Assembly: GCA_902541435.1 (NCBI GenBank)
Contig: CACBQR010000001.1
Location: 122,240-172,431 of the forward strand
Length of the DNA: 50,192 nt
Source: an uncultured Alphaproteobacteria bacterium
GTDB lineage: Bacteria; Pseudomonadota; Alphaproteobacteria; HIMB59; GCA-002718135
Direction: 5' to 3'
Shown here: positions 43,534-50,192 of the stretch, piece after piece
Position numbering within the stretch: position 1 is the stretch's first letter
Layout of the letters: the number at the start of each line of letters is the position of its first letter
Translations under genes and position numbers: made by a program
Notes under the pieces: generated by a model
Database searches by the model: none
Told to the model about the DNA's origin: nothing
Seen by the model: the letters and a program-made list of their open reading frames with translations, nothing else

Positions 43534-44315
43534 TACAGATAATTATCTCTTTTAGCTTTCGTAAACAAATTAAAAAAATTATTATCAGTGATTTTTTCGA
43601 ATTCTTCTAAGGATAATTTAAAAAAATTTGCCAAATATTCAGCTGTGTATTTTACAAAAGATGGCTCATTAACTTTACCTCTCATTGGTTCGGGTGCTAA
43701 AAAAGGACTATCAGTTTCTATAAGTATAGAATTTAAAGGAGCATTCTTTATTATATCTCTTAAATTTGATGCATTTTTAAATGTTATTATTCCAGAAATA
43801 GAAATGTAGTAGTTATTCTCTAAACAAAAATTTAATAGTTGATTTGAACCAGTGAAACAGTGAAAAATTAGTTTTAAATTATTTGATTGATAATTTTTTA
43901 AAATATCTACAATTTCTTTTTCAGAATTTCTTTGATGAATAATAATTGGTAATGAATGTTTTATTGAAGCTTCAATATGGGTTTCAAATACTTGTGTTTG
44001 TTCTTTAAGAAATTGATCACTGCGATACAAGTCAATACCTGTTTCGCCTATTCCTATTACTTTTTCGTTATTACAGTATTGATCAAAGTTTTGTAATTCA
44101 ATTTGGTTCATTGATTGAACATCACTTGGATGAAGTCCATATGAAAGATAAATAGAATTATAATTTTTTATTAAATTTAAATGATCCTGAAAATCTTTAG
44201 GATTGGTATTGATTGATAATATTGAGCTAATATTATTTTTTTTGGAGTTATTAATTATATTCTCAAAATTTTCTGATAATTTTTTAAAATTTAAATGACA
44301 ATGTGAGTCAATCAT
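43533..44315 (-). CDS. TatD-family metal-dependent DNase (YcfH-like)
   Basis: A 260-residue TIM-barrel hydrolase. Metal and active-site motifs are IDSHCHLNF at the start, IGIGETGIDLYRS, LPIIIHQRNS, LIFHCFTGS and ILIETDSPFLAPEP. All expected His, Glu and Asp residues are present. It is predicted to be a 3'-5' exonuclease in the cytoplasm. It overlaps metG by eight bases and is one base into the downstream hydrolase, a gene order widely shared in alphaproteobacteria. Confidence 0.94.
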   Translation of the reverse strand: MIDSHCHLNFKKLSENFENIINNSKKNNISSILSINTNPKDFQDHLNLIKNYNSIYLSYGLHPSDVQSMNQIELQNFDQYCNNEKVIGIGETGIDLYRSDQFLKEQTQVFETHIEASIKHSLPIIIHQRNSEKEIVDILKNYQSNNLKLIFHCFTGSNQLLNFCLENNYYISISGIITFKNASNLRDIIKNAPLNSILIETDSPFLAPEPMRGKVNEPSFVKYTAEYLANFFKLSLEEFEKITDNNFFNLFTKAKRDNYL

Positions 44316-45828
44316 TCAATATTCTTGGAAATATTGGTTCTGGATTATTTATTTTTATATTTTGATTTATTAGTTTAGTGAAGTTCTCAAATTTTTTATT
44401 GTCCATATTATAGTTAAAAATATTAAGAATTTTTTTAGAACTAGTTGGTATAATTGGATAGAGCATTATAGCAGATTTAATAATTATATTTGTAACTATA
44501 AATAAAACTTCTTCCATTCTAATTTTATTTGTTTTTTTTAGTGTCCATGGTGCTTGAGTATCAACATATGCGTTACCGGCAGATATTAACTCCAAGACAG
44601 ATTTAATTGCTCTATCAATTTGTTGTTTATTCATAAAGTTACAATATTCATCAAATTTATTTTGAAAAATATTAATTAAATCCTTATCTTCATTGGTTAA
44701 ATTTTCTGCTTTTTTTAGTAAAGAATCATTATTTTTTACAGCAAATGATGAAATCCTTTGTACTAAATTACCAAAATTATTCGATAAATCTGCGTTAATT
44801 CTATTTGCGATTGCTTTTTTTGAAAAATCTCCATCATTCCCAAAAGGTACTTCTCTAAATAAAAAAAATCTTATTTGATCCAAACCATATTCATCAATTA
44901 TTTCATAAGGGTCAATGACATTACCAAGTGATTTAGAAATTTTTTGTCCTTCATTAGTCCACCAACCATGTGCAAATATTCTTTTAGGTGGCTCGATACC
45001 TGCGGCCATTAAAAAAGCTGGCCAATAAACTGCATGAAATCTTAATATATCTTTCCCCACAATATGTGTTGCGGGCCAAAATTTATTATAATTATTATTA
45101 TTTGTATCTGGATAACCAATTGCGGTTAGGTAGTTACATAATGCATCAATCCAAACATACATCACATGCTTAGAATTATTTGGAACTGGAACTCCCCAAT
45201 TAAAAGTTGTTCTTGAAATAGACAGATCTTTTAATCCACCTTTAATGAAACTTAATACTTCATTATATCTCGTTTTTGGCAAGATTGATTCTGGATTTTT
45301 TTCATAATAATCGATTAACTTATCTTGCCATTCTGAAAGTTTAAAAAAATAACTCTCCTCCTTTACCCACTCTACAGGCGATCCATTATCCGTCACATAT
45401 TTACCATCAATCTTTTTTAATTCATTTTCCAAATAAAATGCTTCATCTCTAATTGAGTACCAACCTTCATAATTTGAAAGATATATTTGATTATTTTTTT
45501 CTAATTGCTTCCAAAGTTCTTGTGAAGCTTTAATATGTCTTTCTTCAGTAGTTCTTATAAAATCATCTATTTCACATCCTAAAAAAGGTATTAAATTAAT
45601 AAAATTTTCTGAAAGTTTATCGACGAATTCTTTAGGTTTTAAGTTTGAATTAATAGCAGCTTTTTCTACTTTTTGTCCATGCTCGTCTGTACCTGTTAAA
45701 AAGAATACATTGTTTCCTAATAATTTATTATATCGCGCAATAATATCGCAAGCTATACTTGTATAAGCATGACCTATATGAGGAATATCATTAGTGTAGT
45801 AAATCGGAGTAGTTATATAAAAATTCAT
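44308..45828 (-). CDS. metG: Methionyl-tRNA synthetase
   Basis: A 506-residue class I aminoacyl-tRNA synthetase. The ATP-binding HIGH motif is in IPHIGHAYTS near residue 18, and the KMSKS loop is GQKISKSLGNVI near residue 300. It lacks the C-terminal EMAP/tRNA-binding domain found in longer forms, which is normal for this compact subtype. It charges methionine onto initiator and elongator tRNA. It is two bases after the holB stop and overlaps tatD. Confidence 0.96.
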   Translation of the reverse strand: MNFYITTPIYYTNDIPHIGHAYTSIACDIIARYNKLLGNNVFFLTGTDEHGQKVEKAAINSNLKPKEFVDKLSENFINLIPFLGCEIDDFIRTTEERHIKASQELWKQLEKNNQIYLSNYEGWYSIRDEAFYLENELKKIDGKYVTDNGSPVEWVKEESYFFKLSEWQDKLIDYYEKNPESILPKTRYNEVLSFIKGGLKDLSISRTTFNWGVPVPNNSKHVMYVWIDALCNYLTAIGYPDTNNNNYNKFWPATHIVGKDILRFHAVYWPAFLMAAGIEPPKRIFAHGWWTNEGQKISKSLGNVIDPYEIIDEYGLDQIRFFLFREVPFGNDGDFSKKAIANRINADLSNNFGNLVQRISSFAVKNNDSLLKKAENLTNEDKDLINIFQNKFDEYCNFMNKQQIDRAIKSVLELISAGNAYVDTQAPWTLKKTNKIRMEEVLFIVTNIIIKSAIMLYPIIPTSSKKILNIFNYNMDNKKFENFTKLINQNIKINNPEPIFPRILND

Positions 45829-45829
45829 T

Positions 45830-46813
45830 TTATTGAGTTAAAAAATTTAATATAAATATTTTTTTATCAAGATTTAAACTAAATAATTCTTTTTGGTTAT
45901 TAGTTAAATAATCAAATCTATCAATAAGATTTTTTTTGGTAAGATTTGTCGACAAAGACTCTAACTCTAGATAATTTGGCATATTAATCAAGCTTTTATC
46001 ATCTCTATTTACTTTTAGCTTATTAGCAACAATTAGAATAAATTTAAGCATTGATAAATAATTATTAAATTCATCATTAGTAAGTTTTGATAAAATATTA
46101 GATAAATTTATTTTATGATCATCTAGATCATTTGATAAAAGACATTTAATTGATAATTGGAAAATATCCAAGAAATCATTGTTATAATATAGAATAGTAG
46201 TTCCTGGTGATCCATAAGTTAATTCAAAGTAAAAATTTATTTCTTCATTGGATATTTCATCAATATTATCATTAATAATATCAGTAAAATTAGTTAAATT
46301 ATGAGTATTAAATTTAATTTTTAAACATCTTGATCTAATTGTTGGCAAAAGTAATGAAATTTGGTTTGATATTAAAAAAATATATGTATTTTCTTTTGGT
46401 TCTTCTAAGATCTTGAGCATACTATTTGCAGAACTAATGTTTAAATAATCAGCAGAATCAACAATAACTATTTTAGAAGAATTTTGAATTGTTGTTGTTG
46501 AATTTAAAAATGTTTTTAATCTTCTAATTTGTTCAATTGTAATATTAGATTTAATTTTTCCAGTTTTGCTATCAATCTCTTTTTCAATTATTTTTATATT
46601 TGGATGTGTATTATTTTTAAATAAATTTAAATGATGTTCTAAATTACTATCTTTAAATTCTATATTTATAATATTTTTTACTAATTTGTTTAGAAAAGTT
46701 CTTTTACCTATACCGCTTAATCCATGAATTATAATTGAATTTGGAAGATTATTTGATTTGTATCTTTTAAGGAGATCACTATACTCTTTTTCAAAACCTA
46801 TTAATTCAATCAT
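45830..46813 (-). CDS. holB: DNA polymerase III subunit delta'
   Basis: A 327-residue AAA+ clamp-loader subunit. The P-loop is HGLSGIGKRTF, with IVIVDSADYLNISSANSMLK as the Walker B/sensor region and LKILEEPKENTYIF following, the usual delta' pattern; IRSRCLKIKF contains the conserved SRC motif. It lies three bases downstream of tmk and one base before metG on the same strand, the standard order in alphaproteobacteria. Confidence 0.93.
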   Translation of the reverse strand: MIELIGFEKEYSDLLKRYKSNNLPNSIIIHGLSGIGKRTFLNKLVKNIINIEFKDSNLEHHLNLFKNNTHPNIKIIEKEIDSKTGKIKSNITIEQIRRLKTFLNSTTTIQNSSKIVIVDSADYLNISSANSMLKILEEPKENTYIFLISNQISLLLPTIRSRCLKIKFNTHNLTNFTDIINDNIDEISNEEINFYFELTYGSPGTTILYYNNDFLDIFQLSIKCLLSNDLDDHKINLSNILSKLTNDEFNNYLSMLKFILIVANKLKVNRDDKSLINMPNYLELESLSTNLTKKNLIDRFDYLTNNQKELFSLNLDKKIFILNFLTQ

Positions 46814-46816
46814 TAA

Positions 46817-47428
46817 TTATAACTTTAATTTTTTAATAATATTTTTGTGAATTATATCTTTAGATAAAGAAGCATCAACCGTTATATATCTTTTTGGATT
46901 TGCTATTTTTTTATATCCTTGAATTACTTTTTGATGAAATAATAAGTTAGATTTATCGTACTTGTTTTTAAACTTCCTCTGTTTTAATCTTTGAATTATT
47001 TCTTTTGGATTAATTTTAAAAATAAATGTATAGTCAGGAAAAAAATTGTTTAGAAGTTCTTTGTGTAGTTTTTGACACCTTTTAATTCCAAATTTATTTA
47101 CATATCCTTGATAAACAAAGGATGAATCTGCATATCGATCTGAAATGACGATCTTTCTTTTTTTAAGATTAGGAATAATTACTTGATTTATATGATTTGA
47201 TCTAGCTGCCATAAGAAGAAGCAATTCTTCTAAATTATTAATTGTAGATTTATTATCCAAAATTAATTTTCTTAACTTTTCTGCAAAATTAGTACCTCCA
47301 GGTTCTCTAGTGATAATAAAAGGAATTTTATTTTTTTTTAAATATTTTGATAAAAGCAATATTTGAGATGACTTTCCGCTAGCTTCAGGTCCTTCAAAAG
47401 TAATGAATAAACCTTTATTTGATTTCAT
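46817..47428 (-). CDS. tmk: Thymidylate kinase
   Basis: A 203-residue dTMP kinase starting at the ATG at 47428, which is preceded by GGAAG at a spacing of eight; an upstream ATG adds five residues and would overlap dacC further. The P-loop is TFEGPEASGKSSQ, the dTMP-binding motif REPGGTNF, and the DRY motif VISDRYADSSFVYQG. It makes dTDP for DNA synthesis. It overlaps the dacC 3' end by 14 bases. Confidence 0.95.
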   Translation of the reverse strand: MKSNKGLFITFEGPEASGKSSQILLLSKYLKKNKIPFIITREPGGTNFAEKLRKLILDNKSTINNLEELLLLMAARSNHINQVIIPNLKKRKIVISDRYADSSFVYQGYVNKFGIKRCQKLHKELLNNFFPDYTFIFKINPKEIIQRLKQRKFKNKYDKSNLLFHQKVIQGYKKIANPKRYITVDASLSKDIIHKNIIKKLKL

Positions 47429-48548
47429 CCAAACTTCTTCCAAAAATTAAGTATTTTGCAGCGGCAAAAATTTTAAATAAAGGGTTGATTTCAGATACAT
47501 CTTTTTCAGCAATAAGTGGCACTTCTATTTTTGGCTTTCCCTCTATATTTATAATTAATTTTCCTAATTCATCACCTTTTTTAACTGGGGCAGATATTGG
47601 TTTTGTATATGTAATAGAAGAATTCATTAATTGAATTTGGTCAAATGATAATGTTGATACTAATTTTTGAGCACTAATTAAATTAATACTACTCTCACTA
47701 CCCAGCCATACATCAACTTCTTTAATAAATTGATCTTTTTCAACTAATGTTTGTTGCGAAGTTTGATTAAATGCCCAATTTATTAAATTAGAAGATTCAT
47801 TTAATCTTGATCTAGAACTATTGGTACCATTAATAACAACTGTAATCCTTCTATCATTTCTTAATGCTGTAGCAGCTATTCCCCACCCGGATTCTTTTGT
47901 AAAACCTGTTTTTAGTCCATCTGCTCCTTGAACTTGATATAAAAGTTTATTTCTATTTGGCTGAGTAATATCATTATAAGTAAACTCTTCCATTTTGAAA
48001 TATGTATAAAGTTCTGGAAAATCTCTAATTATTGCATTTGAAAGAATTCCAAGATCATAAACAGTGGAATAGTGATTATCATCAGGCCAGCCAGATGAAT
48101 TAACAAAATTTGTATTTGTCATTCCTAAACGTTCTACATAAACGTTCATAAGTTTAGCAAAATCTTCTTCAGTACCACCTAAACATTCTGCTAAAGCTAT
48201 AGAAGCATCATTACCAGATTGAACAATTATACCTTTTAATAAATCATCAACTGTTACATTATCATCTATCTCTAAAAATGTTCTGGAACCTCCCTTTTTA
48301 TAAGCTTTAGGGGACACTCTACATTCATTAGAAATTGCAAAATTGGTATTCTTTATTCTATCAAAAGCAACATAAACAGTCATGATCTTAGTCATTGATG
48401 CTGGTATAACTTTTGCATTGGAATTTTTTTCAAAAAGAACTTCATTTGTATCAAAATCAATGACAACTGCTTGCTCTGCCTTTGTATCAATGGCGTAAAG
48501 TTTTAAAGAAATAATAAAATATAAAAAAAAGCTAAAAATTTTTACCAT
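47415..48548 (-). CDS. dacC: D-alanyl-D-alanine carboxypeptidase (PBP5/6 type)
   Basis: A 377-residue exported penicillin-binding protein. A signal peptide (about 1-19) precedes the catalytic set: SxxK in PASMTKIMTV, SxN in VQSGNDASIA and KTG in DGLKTGFTKES. A C-terminal beta domain with KKGDELGKLIINIEGK and an amphipathic tail follows, as in PBP5/6 proteins that trim stem peptides of peptidoglycan. The exact paralogue name (dacA/C/D) is uncertain. It lies 35 bp after rlpA in the envelope-gene run. Confidence 0.93.
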   Translation of the reverse strand: MVKIFSFFLYFIISLKLYAIDTKAEQAVVIDFDTNEVLFEKNSNAKVIPASMTKIMTVYVAFDRIKNTNFAISNECRVSPKAYKKGGSRTFLEIDDNVTVDDLLKGIIVQSGNDASIALAECLGGTEEDFAKLMNVYVERLGMTNTNFVNSSGWPDDNHYSTVYDLGILSNAIIRDFPELYTYFKMEEFTYNDITQPNRNKLLYQVQGADGLKTGFTKESGWGIAATALRNDRRITVVINGTNSSRSRLNESSNLINWAFNQTSQQTLVEKDQFIKEVDVWLGSESSINLISAQKLVSTLSFDQIQLMNSSITYTKPISAPVKKGDELGKLIINIEGKPKIEVPLIAEKDVSEINPLFKIFAAAKYLIFGRSLDEIK

Positions 48549-48583
48549 AAATATTAATAATTCTTAATTATGACCTTTATTTG

Positions 48584-49519
48584 TTATTCAATAAGAATTT
48601 CATTTTCCTTATAACCTTTTGAGATAAAGTATGAAACCAAATTATTTGCTTCTGTATTTTCTAAAGGACCAATAATCACGTCATATTTGGAATTATTTTT
48701 TTCAGAAGTATATTTTAGATTATTATCATAATTATCTAATACTGATCGAATACTCTCATAGTTTTCAAACCCAGTAACTCTTAAATACAATTTAAAATCA
48801 GTTATTTTTTCTGATTTAAGTTCAATTGGTTCTTCTGTAATTGTAGCAGCTTCATCATTAGTATCCATATTTTCATCAATTTCTTCAATAGATACAACAT
48901 CTGTTGGTGCAGAGGAGATAGTTTCATCAAAATTTTCTTCATTTAATGAATTTGCAACACTCTTCCATTGTTTACTAGCATCAGAAAGTATTTCTACTTT
49001 TACAGTAGCTATTTTAGATTTATAAAATCCAAGAAGTTGTGCAACTTTTCTTGAAACCTGAATAATAACTGCATTATCATCATGTCTATCTATTATTTTT
49101 ACATTTATAGAAAGTCCATTATCCAAGTTAGTTACTTTGACCATACTTGGTATAGGTAATGTTTTATGTCTACCAAGTAACTCTGTAACTTTATTTGTAT
49201 CATTGTTTACAGTTTTAATATTGTGTAATTCCTTACCATAAAAAGAAGAAAGTCCGATTTCCGAATAATTATAATTTTCCTCTGGAATGTAACTAACACC
49301 TTCAATAAAATAAGGCTCACCAACATAATAAAAAATATTATCTTTAGTTTTTTTATTGGTTAATTGATTTTTTTCTTTTTTATCTTCTTTTTTATTGTCA
49401 ATTATTTTTTCTATTTTATTTGTGCTATTTTCTACAACATCAGAAACATTATTTAGATTTAATTCATTACAAGAAAATATAAATAAAAGAAAAATTAAAC
49501 TAATTAGATATTTTATCAC
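48584..49519 (-). CDS. rlpA: RlpA-like lipoprotein with DPBB and SPOR-like domains
   Basis: A 311-residue lipoprotein: hydrophobic stretch ending FIFSC with Cys17 as the lipid site, then a low-complexity Asn/Lys linker, a double-psi barrel (residues ~85-185, GLSSFYGKELHNIKTVN through RKVAQLLG), an acidic spacer and a C-terminal SPOR-like domain. RlpA proteins cleave denuded glycan strands at the septum. The barrel keeps the RHKTLPIPSMVKVTNLDNG block, but the usual RIIDLS is VIIQVS and DRG is DRHDD, so catalytic activity is doubtful. It overlaps the lytic transglycosylase gene by 20 bases. Confidence 0.85.
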   Translation of the reverse strand: MIKYLISLIFLLFIFSCNELNLNNVSDVVENSTNKIEKIIDNKKEDKKEKNQLTNKKTKDNIFYYVGEPYFIEGVSYIPEENYNYSEIGLSSFYGKELHNIKTVNNDTNKVTELLGRHKTLPIPSMVKVTNLDNGLSINVKIIDRHDDNAVIIQVSRKVAQLLGFYKSKIATVKVEILSDASKQWKSVANSLNEENFDETISSAPTDVVSIEEIDENMDTNDEAATITEEPIELKSEKITDFKLYLRVTGFENYESIRSVLDNYDNNLKYTSEKNNSKYDVIIGPLENTEANNLVSYFISKGYKENEILIE

Positions 49520-50192
49520 TTAGGAGACCCACTGATACAGCATAATATGATGAACAATTATAATAAAGAATATTTTTGTAATTAGGATAAACTATGAACA
49601 TTCTTCCATCTATCCCATCAGGCATTATTAATCTAGCTTCTAAATCATCTCTTATTGGTAAAGGATCTCCATTGATCTTTGTAAATCCTAATTTTGACCA
49701 TTCGGATAGAGTTTTAGGAATTGATCTACGTTTAACTGCCCCACAACCTTTGGGGTTGACTTGTTTTATAGAATCAAAAAAAGATGAAGAAATATTTTTT
49801 GGTGGAAGCACTTCTCTACCCCAAGTACTATCATTAGACCATGGATTTTTATCTAATGAAGTTAAATAATTTGCAGTACTAGCAAAAGCATCTGCATAAC
49901 TATTCCATATATCAATACCATCACCATCCCAGTCATATGCAGTTTCTAAAAAAGTTGTAGGGATCATTTGTGTCATACCAACTGCTCCACCCCAACTACC
50001 TTTTAATTCTCCATTAGGAACAAGATTTTTATCTAATATTTCAAGAGCTGCAAATAGTTGTTTTTTATAAAAATCACTTCTTCTTCTATCAAATGCAAGA
50101 GTTGTTATTGCAATTATTGAATTTATTTTTCCTTGATTTCTTCCATAATAACTTTCCATTCCTAAGACAGCTACTATAAATCTGGGTTGTAT
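49500..50192 (-). CDS. mltB: MltB-type lytic murein transglycosylase, N-terminus cut by window edge
   Basis: The frame is open to the last base of the window, so the gene starts beyond it. The visible ~230 residues contain QPRFIVAVLGMESYYGR, with the catalytic Glu of SLT_2 lytic transglycosylases, and later GGAVGMTQMIPTTFLE and DWDGDGIDIWNSYADAFAS, both family marks. It cleaves peptidoglycan glycan strands in the periplasm, making 1,6-anhydro ends. It overlaps rlpA by 20 bases and leads the envelope-to-core gene run. Signal peptide not visible. Confidence 0.92.
   Translation of the reverse strand: MQPRFIVAVLGMESYYGRNQGKINSIIAITTLAFDRRRSDFYKKQLFAALEILDKNLVPNGELKGSWGGAVGMTQMIPTTFLETAYDWDGDGIDIWNSYADAFASTANYLTSLDKNPWSNDSTWGREVLPPKNISSSFFDSIKQVNPKGCGAVKRRSIPKTLSEWSKLGFTKINGDPLPIRDDLEARLIMPDGIDGRMFIVYPNYKNILYYNCSSYYAVSVGLLSDKISN

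Noticed and set aside
47419..47634. 71-codon plus-strand frame opposite dacC and tmk
   Set aside because: Lies wholly inside well-supported genes on the other strand; no ribosome site or motif.
49594..49869. 91-codon plus-strand open frame opposite mltB
   Set aside because: Antisense shadow of a clear lytic transglycosylase gene, with no family signal of its own.
1..50192. tRNA, rRNA, insertion sequences, prophage genes, CRISPR arrays
   Set aside because: None seen; spacers are short and coding families are ordinary chromosomal ones. A tRNA scan would be needed to be certain.

Overview
This is a very AT-rich, densely coded bacterial chromosome segment. Genes overlap by 1-30 bases, intergenic gaps are mostly under 100 bp, and no rRNA, tRNA, phage, insertion sequence or CRISPR array was seen. 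The gene families point to a free-living marine alphaproteobacterium with a streamlined genome, SAR11-like or HIMB59/AEGEAN-169-like: phosphatidylcholine synthase with the Pcs-type motif, SelO, the mltB-rlpA-dacC-tmk-holB-metG-tatD block, many EamA and MFS transporters, phytanoyl-CoA-dioxygenase-like and BesD/HalD-like oxygenases, a photolyase-related protein and a COG3380 flavoprotein. The exact clade is inference.

Layout. Positions 1-3.1 kb hold a truncated PQQ-type sugar dehydrogenase, a clan GH-J-like glycosidase and an SDR epimerase. Positions 3.1-5.0 kb hold small membrane proteins and a barrel-like protein. Positions 5.06-8.25 kb hold an operon of circularly permuted ATP-grasp, alpha-E protein and transglutaminase. 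Its leader (8.26-8.53 kb) contains two tandem glutamine riboswitch aptamers on the minus strand, with compensatory changes in P2 and P3, a hairpin whose loop holds a ribosome binding site, and a 22-codon leader ORF. This is the most striking feature: direct glutamine sensing placed ahead of a predicted amidoligase/peptide-modification operon in what looks like an alphaproteobacterium. Positions 8.6-12.9 kb hold phosphatidylcholine synthase followed by an exported ClpP-like protein, a tandem paralogue that has lost its catalytic residues, and a MORN-repeat protein. Positions 12.97-16.7 kb hold a frameshifted NUDIX gene, a photolyase-related protein without the usual Fe-S cysteines, a glycine-zipper lipoprotein, two very small proteins and a COG3380 flavoprotein.

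Positions 16.7-21.4 kb hold an AlaC-like aminotransferase, a YugP-like metalloprotease and an 870-residue fusion of two cyclic-nucleotide-binding-like domains, a PlsC-like acyltransferase and an SGNH hydrolase. Positions 21.4-25.4 kb hold a minus-strand operon of a TTC38-like TPR protein, a D-apionate-lactonase-like protein and a Gfo/Idh/MocA dehydrogenase, which together suggest apiose or branched-sugar catabolism. Positions 25.5-35.4 kb are rich in transporters (four intact EamA, one EamA remnant, two MFS) with YjbQ, a PhyH-like oxygenase, an HDAC-family deacetylase and a frameshifted exported protein. Positions 35.3-38.6 kb hold a TupA-like binding protein without its permease, a BesD/HalD-family oxygenase and SelO.

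Positions 38.6-50.2 kb form one continuous minus-strand run. Cell-wall and core genes (mltB, rlpA, dacC, tmk, holB, metG, tatD, a metallo-beta-lactamase-fold hydrolase) lead without a break into metabolic genes (HIBADH-like dehydrogenase, SMP-30 lactonase, pterin-carbinolamine dehydratase, SIS protein, M81 peptidase).

Functions were assigned by reading motifs and recalling families. No database search was run.
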